Assembly (NCBI RefSeq): GCF_029360665.1
Contig: NZ_JARDUB010000004.1
Coordinates: 310,001 to 374,000, forward strand
DNA: 64,000 nt
Direction: 5' to 3'
From: Eudoraea chungangensis
GTDB taxonomy: Bacteria; Bacteroidota; Bacteroidia; Flavobacteriales; Flavobacteriaceae
Under the pieces are notes generated by a model. It saw nothing but the letters and a program-made list of their open reading frames with translations, was not told where the DNA came from and searched no databases. Below are positions 1 through 11,281 of this stretch, one piece after another. Position 1 is the stretch's first letter. Each line of letters begins with the position of its first letter. Made by a program: the position numbers and the translations under genes.

Positions 1-347
1 CAGATGGTATTAACCCAGAGTTTACGGTTTTTGCTCCCACCAACGATGCTTTTGCTGACTTAGCCGCAATTCCTGAAGAAGTTGTTCTTACGCAAGTGCT
101 TCTTCATCATGTGGTAAGTGAAGCAAATATTACATCAACGGATCTTAATAATCCTGGAGACACTCCTGCAACTACTTTAGAAGGTGATGATATTGTCATT
201 ACACTTCCTGGAACAGGGGATAATATAGGGGATGTAACGGATGGTGCAGGCAACACAGGTAAAGGCATTATTGCCGTAGACGTTCAGGCAGGGAATGGCG
301 TAATCCACGTCTTGAATTCTGTCCTAATTCCTGATACCACCAACTAG
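1..347 (+). CDS. FAS1 (fasciclin) domain protein, C-terminal part only
   Basis: The frame is open from the window edge to a TAG at 345-347, so the gene starts upstream and only about 115 residues are visible. The FAS1 H1 motif FTVFAPTNDAFADL is encoded near bases 27-68. The H2-like motif GNGVIHVLNSVLIP lies near the end, so this is essentially one whole C-terminal FAS1 domain. FAS1 domains in Bacteroidota are found in exported or lipid-anchored adhesion-type proteins. Export cannot be seen because the N-terminus is missing. It is followed by a strong terminator and then by a second FAS1 gene in the same direction, suggesting a tandem pair of related surface proteins. Confidence 0.9.
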   Translation, partial: DGINPEFTVFAPTNDAFADLAAIPEEVVLTQVLLHHVVSEANITSTDLNNPGDTPATTLEGDDIVITLPGTGDNIGDVTDGAGNTGKGIIAVDVQAGNGVIHVLNSVLIPDTTN

Positions 348-389
348 AGGACCTAAATCTCTCTAGCTAGTTTTTAGCTATCTATATAT

Positions 390-428
390 AACTCCTTCGA
401 TTTAAAAATCGAAGGAGTTTTCTTGTTT
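390..428 (+). terminator. Rho-independent terminator of the first FAS1 gene
   Basis: A perfect 14-bp stem (390-403 with 406-419; core CTCCTTCGATTT) has a two-base apparent loop and is followed by TTTCTTGTTTT. It lies 43 bases after the stop codon of the partial FAS1 gene and separates it from the next FAS1 gene. Confidence 0.9.
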
Positions 429-660
429 TAACAAATGAATTTTTAGATTTTTTGTTAATTCTTTATTAAATTATATTAAACAAAAGCAACCGTTTAATAA
501 TTTGGGAGTCTTATTAGTAAATAATACAATTTAACCACTAATACATTGTTTTTAAAGAATCCCACGAGTTCACTAAAAATTAATTGTAACGTGATTTTTA
601 AATTTATTGTTTAATTATTTTATTTTTTTATTAAACTAATTAACTTCTAAAAACACTATT
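429..660 (+). other. AT-rich leader region between the two FAS1 genes
   Basis: This non-coding stretch, very rich in A and T, lies between the terminator and the second FAS1 gene. It presumably holds that gene's promoter and leader. I find no exact TAnnTTTG element with a correctly spaced TTG, no hairpin of note and no short coding frame I would defend. Confidence 0.5.
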
Positions 661-3171
661 ATGATGAAAAGATTATTATTCTTAAAAAGATTATTTGTCT
701 TAGCAATTGCATCTGCATTCGTTATGGCATGTGAAAAAAATGACGACGAAATCGCCAGCAGAGATGCGGCCTTAACGATCGTAGAAACGGCTCAGGCCAC
801 AGACGCACTTGGTAATTTGGTAGCTGCCTTGACAAAGGCAGATGAAAAAGAAGGAACCGACTTAATTGGAACTCTAAGCTCTGACGGTCCGTTTACTGTG
901 TTTGCCCCGACAGATGAAGCATTCACAACTCTCTTGGAAGGCCTAGAAGGCTATGACAGCCTAGATGATTTTGCATCGGACGCAGAAAAACAAATTTTGG
1001 CAGACATCCTTAGTTATCATGTAATTGTTGGCGTCCAAGCTGCTTCCACTGACCTTTCGGACGAACAAATGTTAACTACTGCCCAAGGAGAAGAGGTTGA
1101 AGTATCACTAGAAAGTGGTGTCTTTTTAAAAGACGCTACAGAAACAGCTGCAAGAGTTTTAATTCCAAATGTGGAAACCAGCAATGGAATTGTGCATGTT
1201 ATTGATAAAGTTCTGGTCCCTGAGGCTGTTCTAAATACGTTAAACGCCATGGCAGATATGGAAGGTACCTTAGTAGAACTTGTAGTTGAAACAGAAGCAT
1301 TATCTGTCCTGGAAGCAGCCGTTATTAAAGCTGGCTTAGCTGAGACCCTGTCTAGTGAAGGCCCTTTCACAGTATTTGCACCAACTGACGACGCCTTTGT
1401 TGCTCTTTTAGAGGTTCTTGGAGATAATTACAATAGTTTAGACGACTTTGATACCGAAGCAGAAATGATGTTGTTAAAAGACATTCTTTTATACCATGTA
1501 ATTCCAGCCGCCGTATTAGAAGAAAATCTTAGCGCAGGCACTGTTGGAACAGCATTAACAGACAATAACTTAGAAGTAATTGCTTCGGGGGATACGTTTG
1601 TAATAGGCGACGCCTCGGACACTAATGCACAAATAACCGCAACAGATTTTATTGCTTCAAATGGTGTAGCACACACTATCGACAAAGTATTACTTCCTCA
1701 AGCGGCCTTAGATTTCGTGGCTTCCCTAAGTCTCAAAACTATTGTTGAAATAGCAGTTGAAACAGATGACTTAAGCCTTTTAGTAGGAGCTCTACAGCAG
1801 GCCAATGCCGGCTTAGTTGAAACTTTAGGAACAGATGGACCGTTTACCGTATTTGCTCCGACTAATGAAGCATTTATTGCAGTACTTGACGCGCTTGGTG
1901 ATGACTATAATAGCCTAGGTGACTTTGATACACAGGAAGAAAAAGATTTACTAGTTCAAATACTTACTTATCACGTCGTTGCAGGTACAGCTGCTTTTTC
2001 AGGAGATCTTTCCGATGGCCAGTCGATAACCACTTTTCAGGGTACGGATGTAGGTGTAAGTCTTAAAGATAACACAGTACATATTACCGATGCAACAGAT
2101 ATGCCCGCCACTGTAGTAATGCCAGATGTAACAGCAAGCAATGGTGTTGTTCACGTAATTAACAAAGTACTTTTACCTCAGGTAGCTCTAGACTTTATAG
2201 CTACCTTAAGCTTAAAAACCATTGTTGAAATAGCTGTAGAAACTGACGATCTAAGTCTACTTGTTGGAGCACTGCAACAAGCAGATGCTGGCTTGGTAGA
2301 TTTATTGAGTGGCGATGGTCCGTTTACCGTATTTGCACCAACTAATGAAGCTTTTGTTGCCTTATTAGGAGCTCTTGGAGAAGACTACAACAGTCTTAGT
2401 GATTTTGACACCCCTGCAGAAAAAGAACTTCTTGTAAAAGTATTAACGTACCATGTAGTAGGTGGTGTGGCCGCTTTTTCAACCGATCTTTCTGACGGGC
2501 AAACCATAGGGACAGCTCAGGGAGAAGACGTACTTATATCTTTAAAAGACAATACGGTTCATATAGATGATGCTACCGATATGAATGCCACTGTAGTTCT
2601 GCCAGATGTTGCTGCAAGCAATGGAGTGGTACATGTGATTAATAAAGTTCTTTTGCCTCAGGAAGTTCTAGACCTGCTTACTCCATCAGAACCAAATATT
2701 GTAGAATTGGCGCAGTCTGTTGAAGACCTAAGTCTACTAGTTGATGCCCTTATTCAGGCCGATGCTGGTTTGGTAGAGCTTTTGAGCAGCGATGGCACCT
2801 TTACGGTATTCGCACCGACAAACGCAGCTTTCGCTGATCTGTTAAATGCCCTTGGTCCTGACTACAATAGCCTAGAAGACTTTGATACACCTGCAGAAAA
2901 AGAGCTTTTAACAAAAGTTCTCACCTATCACGTAATTGATGGAGTAGCTGCTGCATCCACAGATCTTAGTGACCATCAGGAATTGCCAACAGCCCAGGGT
3001 GAATCTTTATTTGCCATTTTAAATCACGGTGTATTTATTCGAGATAAAACAGACACGGATGCGAGGGTAACCGGAGCTGATAATGTAGCTAGCAATGGCA
3101 TTGTTCATATAATTAACAAGGTATTATTACCTCAAGAAGTATTAGACTTATTAAATCCCCCCAGTCATTAA
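661..3171 (+). CDS. FAS1-domain lipoprotein with five tandem FAS1 repeats
   Basis: An 836-residue exported protein. The N-terminus MMKRLLFLKRLFVLAIASAF is a lipoprotein signal ending in the lipobox VMAC, so it should be lipid-anchored at about Cys24. Five FAS1 domains follow. Their FTVFAPT motifs start near residues 78, 236, 395, 555 and 714, a period of 158-160 residues, and each is followed by a YHV motif and a (S/T)NGxxHxIxKVLLPQ-type motif. FAS1 proteins are usually linked to adhesion or matrix binding; no ligand can be inferred here. Domains 3 and 4 are almost identical over their first 27 residues while differing at many synonymous sites. It is likely monocistronic, with a terminator after it. 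Confidence 0.93.
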   Translation: MMKRLLFLKRLFVLAIASAFVMACEKNDDEIASRDAALTIVETAQATDALGNLVAALTKADEKEGTDLIGTLSSDGPFTVFAPTDEAFTTLLEGLEGYDSLDDFASDAEKQILADILSYHVIVGVQAASTDLSDEQMLTTAQGEEVEVSLESGVFLKDATETAARVLIPNVETSNGIVHVIDKVLVPEAVLNTLNAMADMEGTLVELVVETEALSVLEAAVIKAGLAETLSSEGPFTVFAPTDDAFVALLEVLGDNYNSLDDFDTEAEMMLLKDILLYHVIPAAVLEENLSAGTVGTALTDNNLEVIASGDTFVIGDASDTNAQITATDFIASNGVAHTIDKVLLPQAALDFVASLSLKTIVEIAVETDDLSLLVGALQQANAGLVETLGTDGPFTVFAPTNEAFIAVLDALGDDYNSLGDFDTQEEKDLLVQILTYHVVAGTAAFSGDLSDGQSITTFQGTDVGVSLKDNTVHITDATDMPATVVMPDVTASNGVVHVINKVLLPQVALDFIATLSLKTIVEIAVETDDLSLLVGALQQADAGLVDLLSGDGPFTVFAPTNEAFVALLGALGEDYNSLSDFDTPAEKELLVKVLTYHVVGGVAAFSTDLSDGQTIGTAQGEDVLISLKDNTVHIDDATDMNATVVLPDVAASNGVVHVINKVLLPQEVLDLLTPSEPNIVELAQSVEDLSLLVDALIQADAGLVELLSSDGTFTVFAPTNAAFADLLNALGPDYNSLEDFDTPAEKELLTKVLTYHVIDGVAAASTDLSDHQELPTAQGESLFAILNHGVFIRDKTDTDARVTGADNVASNGIVHIINKVLLPQEVLDLLNPPSH

Positions 3172-3217
3172 TACAGAAAAATATAGTTAGTAGTTTGGTT
3201 GATATCTTTTGATAGAA

Positions 3218-3246
3218 ATACTCCCCTTCTTAGGGGAGTATTTTTG
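3218..3246 (+). terminator. Rho-independent terminator of the five-repeat FAS1 gene
   Basis: A perfect 10-bp stem ATACTCCCCT/AGGGGAGTAT (3218-3227 with 3232-3241) with a TCTT loop runs straight into a T-run, 46 bases after the stop codon. Confidence 0.9.
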
Positions 3247-3406
3247 TTTACCCCTAGCAAAGCGATACAAATAAAACTGCAAGACATCATAATTAAAACA
3301 ATTAGCATACAAAACTGAACCCTTGACAACTATTCTTTTTTTTAAACCGTAAGTTATGACATCTTTGAAGTCCCAAATCTTATCAAACCAAACCTATTTA
3401 ATGCTA

Positions 3407-3440
3407 AAAGCCCCGACCAGTTGGTCAGGGCTTTTTTTTT
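3407..3440 (-). terminator. Terminator of yidC, probably bidirectional
   Basis: The stem AAAAGCCCCGACCA/TGGTCAGGGCTTTT lies just beyond the yidC stop. Its single mismatch on the plus strand becomes a G-U wobble in the minus-strand RNA, which fits termination of yidC. The plus-strand T9 tract would also let it stop read-through from the FAS1 side. Confidence 0.75.
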
Positions 3441-3453
3441 AGAAATTTTGCAA

Positions 3454-5298
3454 TTATTTCTTTTTTTGTTGCTCTGCTTGTTCCATCATCTCCCGCATCT
3501 TTCGCTGAAATTTATTCTCCTTCTTGGGTTTCTTTTTATTCTCCTGTATCTGAGCATGAATCTTATCCTCATCTAGAATAAATTTCTTTATTGCTAGCAT
3601 TATAAAAATGGTGATAAGGTTGGACACAAAATAGTACAAACTTAAACCACTAGCATAATTATTAAAAAAGAAAAGCATTAATAGAGGAGACAAATACATA
3701 ATGAACTTCATATTAGGCATCCCCGGTTGTGTCTGCATATTCTGTCCGGTTGTCATCATCATATAAAAGAAAATTGCCACAGAGGCCAAGATGGGAAATA
3801 AACTTACATGATCTCCATAAAAGGGTATAGCAAACGGCAATTCTGCAATTGTATCATAAGAAGATAAGTCTTCTGCCCACAGGAAGGACTTCTGACGCAA
3901 GGCAAAAGAAGTTGGGAAGAACATAAACAGCGCATAAAAAATAGGCAGCTGCAAGACCGCAGGAACACATCCACTCATTGGACTAACCCCAGCCTTATTA
4001 TAGAGCTTCATAGTCTCTTGCTGCTTCTTCATGGCATTGTCCTTGTACTTTTCATTTAGCTCGGTAATTTCTGGTTTTAGAACTTTCATCTTGGCCTGAG
4101 ATAAATAAGACTTATAAGTTACCGGAGACATAGCAAGTCTAACCAAAATGGTCATTACTACTATTGCCAGACCAAAAGGCAAATAAGAGCTTAAAAACCC
4201 ATAGAAGGGTGTAAAAACATATCTATTGATCCATCCAAAAATACCCCATCCATAAGGAATAGAATCGGCTAGGCCCAGGTCTTTATACTCTGACAATACC
4301 TTTATATCTGTTGGCCCATAGTACCAATTCATTTGATATGCCAGTTCCCCTCCTTGTAATTCCAAGGGAGCTATTGTGGCATACTCCTTTGTAACTTTAG
4401 CTTCCTTACTTTCTTCATCCACTAAGTTCTTAGAGGTAAATTCGGCTGTTTTAAAGGGAGTATTTGTGGCTAAAATAGAGCTAAAAAAGTGCTGTCTGTA
4501 AGACAACCATTTTATATCAATCTCCGATTCTTCATCATCGGACGTTTCCGATAGCTTACTAATTTTACCCCCATCATGGTTATAGGTAAGCCTGGTATAT
4601 CTATTTTCGTATTGTATGCTTTTATTATGTCTTATCCCTATCAATTGCCAATCTAAGGTTACGGGCTGAACATTGTTTATAACTGAAGACAGGCCTTGCG
4701 ACCGAACCACAAAGTCTACCAAATATTCTCCAGGTTTCATTTCGTATCGATACTCTAAAAACTGATTTGCTGAAACTTTTGCCTTCATGGATAGAATCTG
4801 AGTATCGCCATTATTACTCAGTTGTGGTTCAAAAAACAAGTCTTTTGTATTTAACACTCTATTATCTGTGGTAGAAAAGGCTATTCCAAAAGCCGCATTT
4901 CCATCCTTAACTAGGTATACGGGTATAGAATCGAAAGTCACAAATTCTTTCATGTATGCTTCTACAATTTGCCCCCCCTTATTACTTATTTCCAAGTACA
5001 GAACATCATTTTCCAAAACCGTCGTTCCTTCCTTAGCTGCAGTATAGCTGAAATCTCCTATGGTTTTTTTATAATTTGCAATTGCTGATGAATCTGCTAG
5101 ATTTACCGAAGACTGCGGCAAGGTAGTTGTTGGTTGTGCTTCTTCTGGATTTACTTGTATCTCAGATTCTGCTTGTTTGGCTTTTTGCGCCTCAATCTCC
5201 TCAGGCGTGGGTTGGTTCTGATAGAACCAAAAAATTAATATTCCAAATATCAATAAAAACCCCACAATAGAGTTTATGTCCAATTTCTTTTCTTCCAT
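3454..5298 (-). CDS. yidC: Membrane protein insertase YidC
   Basis: YidC inserts and folds inner-membrane proteins, alone or with SecYEG. This 614-residue version has the layout of Gram-negative YidC. A TM helix lies at about residues 11-27 (IVGFLLIFGILIFWFYQNQ). A large periplasmic beta domain follows to about residue 350. The conserved insertase domain with several TM helices comes next and includes the membrane-facing arginine of TILVRLAMSP, the coiled cytoplasmic loop with YNKAGVSPMSGC, and PIFYALFMFF. The tail is Lys-rich (KKPKKENKFQRK), as is common in family members that contact ribosomes. It follows pyrG after 97 bases, an arrangement common in flavobacteria, and has its own promoter-like element. 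Confidence 0.97.
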   Translation of the reverse strand: MEEKKLDINSIVGFLLIFGILIFWFYQNQPTPEEIEAQKAKQAESEIQVNPEEAQPTTTLPQSSVNLADSSAIANYKKTIGDFSYTAAKEGTTVLENDVLYLEISNKGGQIVEAYMKEFVTFDSIPVYLVKDGNAAFGIAFSTTDNRVLNTKDLFFEPQLSNNGDTQILSMKAKVSANQFLEYRYEMKPGEYLVDFVVRSQGLSSVINNVQPVTLDWQLIGIRHNKSIQYENRYTRLTYNHDGGKISKLSETSDDEESEIDIKWLSYRQHFFSSILATNTPFKTAEFTSKNLVDEESKEAKVTKEYATIAPLELQGGELAYQMNWYYGPTDIKVLSEYKDLGLADSIPYGWGIFGWINRYVFTPFYGFLSSYLPFGLAIVVMTILVRLAMSPVTYKSYLSQAKMKVLKPEITELNEKYKDNAMKKQQETMKLYNKAGVSPMSGCVPAVLQLPIFYALFMFFPTSFALRQKSFLWAEDLSSYDTIAELPFAIPFYGDHVSLFPILASVAIFFYMMMTTGQNMQTQPGMPNMKFIMYLSPLLMLFFFNNYASGLSLYYFVSNLITIFIMLAIKKFILDEDKIHAQIQENKKKPKKENKFQRKMREMMEQAEQQKKK

Positions 5299-5371
5299 GT
5301 ATGCTTATTTAAAATCCGTTCTTTAAAAGCTGTCTTTCTATTTTTAAGAACGACCTGCAAATGCAGCGGTG

Positions 5372-7114
<1,743 letters not shown>

Positions 7115-7291
7115 CTAGTAAAACAATTCTTGTAGAAACCTTAAGATCCAATACAAGAATAGACCCTAAGGTTAGATTAAGATATCCAAGGCATTCCTAA
7201 GGTGATAATTTCGAAGAAGTAGATTCATCTATGTTTTGACGGGTTTTCACTTTGCAAAAAAAAAGTATCTTTAAGAAGTAATTACAACAAA

Positions 7292-8158
7292 ATGAAAAGA
7301 AGAACATTTATTGGCACCTCTGTAACGGCATCTGCAGGTCTCGTATCTGCCAGCAGTTTTGCCCTTGAAAGCAATGAGAAGAGCGATGCTAAATTAAAAG
7401 GAAATATTAACCATAGTGCCTGCTATTGGTGCTATAATTCTATTCCTCTCGAGATATTTTTACAAAACTTAAACACTCTAGATGTAAAAGCCATTGACCT
7501 TGTTGGCCCAGATGACTGGCCCCTTCTTAAGAAGTATAACATACATGCCTCTATGTGCTGGGGTGCTGGTTTGGGAATTGAAAAAGGCTGGAACGATCCT
7601 GCTTTACATGAGGAACTTATAAAGGATTATTTAGATATTATTCCAAAAGTTGCAGCCGCAGGATACACCAATCTTATTTGCTTTAGTGGGAATAGAAATG
7701 GCATGGACAATGAGACGGGTTTAAAAAATTGTGTAACAGGTTTAAAACAAATTCTTCCTGAAGCTGAAAAACATGGGGTTGTTCTACAAATGGAACTTCT
7801 CAATTCTAAAGTAGATCACAAAGACTATATGTGCGATCATTCAAATTGGGGAATAAGCTTGTGCAAAGCCTTAGGGTCGGATAATTTTAAACTATTATAC
7901 GACATATACCATATGCAAATCATGGAAGGAGATGTAATACGCACCATCAAGGAGCATCACGCATATTTTGGGCATTATCATACTGGAGGAAATCCCGGAC
8001 GTCATGAAATAGACGAAAGTCAGGAGTTGTACTATCCTGCTATAATGAAAGCCATATTAGAGACTGGTTACAAGGGACATGTGGCACAAGAATTTATTCC
8101 GACATGGGAAAACAAAATTGACGCACTTAAACAAGGAGTAACCATCTGCGACGTATAG
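7292..8158 (+). CDS. Exported TIM-barrel protein, hydroxypyruvate isomerase family
   Basis: A 288-residue xylose-isomerase-like TIM barrel. The N-terminus MKRRTFIGTSVTASAGLVSA has a twin-arginine (Tat) signal, so the enzyme probably works folded in the periplasm. The segment from QIMEGDVIRTIKEHHAYFGH through HTGGNPGRHEIDESQELYYP closely resembles hydroxypyruvate isomerase (Hyi), including the metal-binding Glu, His and Asp positions. The true substrate may be another sugar or keto-acid, because Tat-exported members of this superfamily are diverse. It stands alone on the plus strand, divergent from pyrG and converging on the DUF922 gene 13 bases away. Confidence 0.85.
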   Translation: MKRRTFIGTSVTASAGLVSASSFALESNEKSDAKLKGNINHSACYWCYNSIPLEIFLQNLNTLDVKAIDLVGPDDWPLLKKYNIHASMCWGAGLGIEKGWNDPALHEELIKDYLDIIPKVAAAGYTNLICFSGNRNGMDNETGLKNCVTGLKQILPEAEKHGVVLQMELLNSKVDHKDYMCDHSNWGISLCKALGSDNFKLLYDIYHMQIMEGDVIRTIKEHHAYFGHYHTGGNPGRHEIDESQELYYPAIMKAILETGYKGHVAQEFIPTWENKIDALKQGVTICDV

Positions 8159-8171
8159 ATTTTTTGTGCGT

Positions 8172-8711
8172 TTAATCTAGGAGGGAATCTGCTAGAGCCA
8201 ACTGAATTTTCTTGTTCCAAAGTAATTGCTGTGGAAGGTTTCTGGAAAAGTCTGTCTCTTCGTCGTAACTATTCTGAAAAGCACTCAACTCTTTTATAAT
8301 TGTTTTATAGATTTCTTTTATTTCTTTTTTTACATTACTGGTAAACTTCGAATGTTCCAATTTGGATCGCATTTTCCTTGCAAATAATTCGGCTATATCA
8401 AAATGAAGTTGTTCGTGATTTAAAATATTCTGATTGCAAACTTCCGGCTTATACCAAGACTGTTCCGGATAAAAGAAGGCACTTACTTTATAAGATATTT
8501 TCAATTCCCCATTAACATCTTCAGCGGTAAACTCATAGCTAATACCACTAGCCGTTAGCGCTGCAGCCCCGGAAGACATATTAGGCCTATCCTTAAAATC
8601 TTCCCAGCTTAATTGTAAATTTTCGGTCCACAAGAAAGCTTCCTCCTGAGCCCCCATAAGCTTACAAACCAGCAATAAACCTACTACGAAAATCTGTCTT
8701 AGAAATCCCAT
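8172..8711 (-). CDS. DUF922-type secreted protein with HExxH motif
   Basis: A 179-residue protein with an N-terminal signal (MGFLRQIFVVGLLLVCKLMG then AQ). It carries an early LQLSWEDFKDRP motif and a central HEQLHFDIAELFARKM, a zinc-protease-like HExxH. I recognise it as the DUF922 family, predicted secreted Zn-dependent proteases of unproven activity. The ATG at 8711 gives a clean signal peptide; the longer frame begins at TTG. Its first 13 bases overlap the end of the OsmC-like gene, so it is the last gene of the guaA-LysM-OsmC-DUF922 run. Confidence 0.85.
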   Translation of the reverse strand: MGFLRQIFVVGLLLVCKLMGAQEEAFLWTENLQLSWEDFKDRPNMSSGAAALTASGISYEFTAEDVNGELKISYKVSAFFYPEQSWYKPEVCNQNILNHEQLHFDIAELFARKMRSKLEHSKFTSNVKKEIKEIYKTIIKELSAFQNSYDEETDFSRNLPQQLLWNKKIQLALADSLLD

Positions 8712-9103
8712 TGAAAAACAATTTCCTTTATAATGTCTGGGTGCAAGCTTTGCAACACAGGACAAGTTTTGGCAGTATTTTCTAATATAGCTTTTTCTTT
8801 GTCCGATACTCTTTTTGGTAATTTAAGCACCACCTCAATTTTGGAAATTCGTCTTGGACTTGCTACCATAAATTTAGTGACCTCTGCGGAAGAATTCAAC
8901 AATTCTACAGCCATATCTGCTGCTTTAATTCCCATAACCGTAAGCATACAGCTGGCGAGGGCTGTTGCCACAGTATCGGTCGGAGAAAATGCTTCCCCTT
9001 TGCCATTATTATCTGTTGGAGCATCGGTTATAAATACTTTACCAGAACTAAAGTGTACACATTGCGTTCGCAGATCTCCCAAATAAATTACTTTCGAAGT
9101 CAT
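8699..9103 (-). CDS. OsmC family protein
   Basis: A 134-residue OsmC/Ohr-fold protein. OsmC proteins reduce organic hydroperoxides using two cysteines, one per half. Both are visible, in ALASCMLTVMGIKA and KTCPVLQSLHPDI. A role in peroxide protection fits the family, but the substrate is unknown. Its ATG overlaps the TGA of the LysM/receptor gene (ATGA at 9103-9100), indicating translational coupling. Its 3' end overlaps the DUF922 start. Confidence 0.92.
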   Translation of the reverse strand: MTSKVIYLGDLRTQCVHFSSGKVFITDAPTDNNGKGEAFSPTDTVATALASCMLTVMGIKAADMAVELLNSSAEVTKFMVASPRRISKIEVVLKLPKRVSDKEKAILENTAKTCPVLQSLHPDIIKEIVFQWDF

Positions 9104-11271
9104 TGCACCGTTGTGGTTTGTGGCTTCTCCTCTACTCTAATAATTCGCATATCATAATACGTCATAATATAGGTAGCGAGATTATTATACCCTGAAAACC
9201 CCTCGTTTTTATAATCGAACTTATTTCCGCAATACTCTGTACTTCCTATGGTATTGGAAACCTCATACAAGTTTTGTTTATAAGCCAATTTTAATAGTAA
9301 GTCATAGGTAATATCAAAACCTCTTATGGCATATCTATCTGGTGTTGTGCCAAATTTTCTTTTGTATCGCTTAAAAAAGGCATTGTTAGAACTTTCCTTA
9401 TCTACTGAAGGGTAGGTGAAATTTAGATTAGATAAATGTGTCCCAGAAATCACATTATTCTCAAATGCTTTATTCTTGTTGGTTGTAAACATCTTTACCA
9501 CTGTTGTATCCGAATTGGTAGAATTTAGGATAGAACTAACACTTGAGACCACCTTAAAATTATCGGTTTCTACAAAAACCCAATTCTCAGTATCTAGAGA
9601 TAATAAGGCAGTAAATGCCTCTAAGTCCATAGAGATATTCTCCTCATCCTCTAACATAGAGAGTGTCTGGGCAACCGGGAATCTCTTCTTAATTGTATCA
9701 CTGACCGCTTTGCTTTTTGCATCAGAAATAACAATAATGTTCTCATCCTTTCTTTGCTCTTCCACATAAGTCAGTATTCTTTCGCGTAAAACGTCATCAG
9801 ATGGGATAGTAAAAAAAACATTGTCAAGTCCAAATTCATTGGCAGAAGTTAAAGGAGCCAGTACAGGGATTTGATTATTAGCCGCTTTTACTGCCACTTC
9901 TTTAAGAGAATTTAGTTGTAAAGGTCCAACTATAGCGCTTACATCTTCTAAATTTCCACTCCTAAGAATCTCTCGGGTTCTCTCTAAGCTCAATTGGGTA
10001 TCATAGGTCATTACATCGACAGAAACCCCTAATTGTGCTATAGAGTCTATTGCAATTAAAGCCCCACTATAAAGCCCCAAACTATATTTAATAGCATTAC
10101 TTTTGTCAATGGCCTCGCTAGCCAATTCAAGATTACTCAAATCTAATTTATCCGTTCTGAACGGAAGCAAATAGACCAATTTAGGTCTATTAATCCTGTT
10201 GATACTATCTACTAAATTTATTTTGTCTAATAGCAGTGAGTTTTTTACTTCTAAATTAGGTGCTTGGTCTATTGGAATTTTCAATATCATTCCGGCCTGC
10301 AAACCTCGAGAAAGCTCGGGGTTTAATTCAATTAATTCTTTGTAGTCTAACCCTAAGTTTCTGGTTAGGGAATATTCTGTTTGCTTTGGCTTTACCTCGT
10401 AGAACAAATAGTTATCTGTGTTAATTTCATTTTCCTGAATCTTCTTCTCCGGCAGCCTTATTACCATTCCCTCTTTCAGACCACCATTCTCTGCAATTTC
10501 GGGATTCAGTCGAACAATGTCCTGTGAATTTATTCCATATTCTCTAGACAAACTGTAAAGTGTCATTTTTGGAGGCACCGTGTAAGAGACATATAATTCT
10601 ACTGCCTGGTCTTTTAAGCTACTTCCTTGTTTAACAGGAATTTGTAAAGTTTGTCCGGCTGCTAAATATGAAGAGTTAGTGGATAGAGAAGGATTTAGGG
10701 CAACAAGGCTGTCAATAGTTATTCCATTTTTATTGGCAATACTCCACCTCGTTTCCTTTGGCAAAACTGTATAGGTCTCCAAACTCGTTACTTCAAGACT
10801 ATCTACCATCACCTCTTCTTCTGGAAAAATTGGAATACGCAGGCGCATTCCCTTTTTTAATGTGGAGGCGTAAAGCTCTTTGTTGTATCGTTTAAGATCC
10901 TCCTCTTTTATATCGTACCTACGAGATATACTAAAAAGCGTTTCTCTCTTGCGAACTTTGTGAGTCGTAAAACTAACGGGTTTTACTTGAACATCCTTTT
11001 CCTGCTCCGTAGATTCTGTAGTAGTTGGAATAACAGTATTTGTAGAAGAAGACACCAATGGAACTACTAAAATAGTATTAGGCTGCAGTACGGCATTTTC
11101 TTTTATTTCCTTATTGTACTTCAATATTTCAGCAGTATCCACCTTATACTGTCTAGCAATACTGTACAATGTCTCCCCTTCTTTAACAGCATGGGAAGTA
11201 AACTGTTGCGCATTAGCGCTTATTAATGTAGTAAGAACTAAAACAATAGTTAGAAAAAATCTTAAGGCCAT
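9100..11271 (-). CDS. LysM-repeat protein fused to a periplasmic-binding-protein-like domain
   Basis: A 723-residue exported protein with signal MALRFFLTIVLVLTTLISAN then AQQ. Five LysM repeats fill about the first 320 residues; repeat starts include HAVKEGETLYSIARQY, HKVRKRETLFSISRRY, YTVLPKETRWSIANKN, YTVPPKMTLYSLSREY and YEVKPKQTEYSLTRNL. The rest, from RPKLVYLLPFRTDKLD, resembles type-1 periplasmic binding proteins (amino-acid ABC receptor-like), including VSAIVGPLQLNS. LysM binds peptidoglycan; a ligand sensor held on the wall is an inference. It starts 10 bases after guaA and overlaps the OsmC start. The ATG at 11271 was chosen because the longer frame starts at TTG inside guaA. Confidence 0.9.
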   Translation of the reverse strand: MALRFFLTIVLVLTTLISANAQQFTSHAVKEGETLYSIARQYKVDTAEILKYNKEIKENAVLQPNTILVVPLVSSSTNTVIPTTTESTEQEKDVQVKPVSFTTHKVRKRETLFSISRRYDIKEEDLKRYNKELYASTLKKGMRLRIPIFPEEEVMVDSLEVTSLETYTVLPKETRWSIANKNGITIDSLVALNPSLSTNSSYLAAGQTLQIPVKQGSSLKDQAVELYVSYTVPPKMTLYSLSREYGINSQDIVRLNPEIAENGGLKEGMVIRLPEKKIQENEINTDNYLFYEVKPKQTEYSLTRNLGLDYKELIELNPELSRGLQAGMILKIPIDQAPNLEVKNSLLLDKINLVDSINRINRPKLVYLLPFRTDKLDLSNLELASEAIDKSNAIKYSLGLYSGALIAIDSIAQLGVSVDVMTYDTQLSLERTREILRSGNLEDVSAIVGPLQLNSLKEVAVKAANNQIPVLAPLTSANEFGLDNVFFTIPSDDVLRERILTYVEEQRKDENIIVISDAKSKAVSDTIKKRFPVAQTLSMLEDEENISMDLEAFTALLSLDTENWVFVETDNFKVVSSVSSILNSTNSDTTVVKMFTTNKNKAFENNVISGTHLSNLNFTYPSVDKESSNNAFFKRYKRKFGTTPDRYAIRGFDITYDLLLKLAYKQNLYEVSNTIGSTEYCGNKFDYKNEGFSGYNNLATYIMTYYDMRIIRVEEKPQTTTVQ

Positions 11272-11281
11272 ATAAAAATTT

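Noticed and set aside
661-3171. CRISPR-like or short tandem DNA repeats in the FAS1 gene
   Set aside because: The repetition is at the protein-domain level, about 477 bases per unit, with divergent DNA. There are no short direct repeats with spacers.
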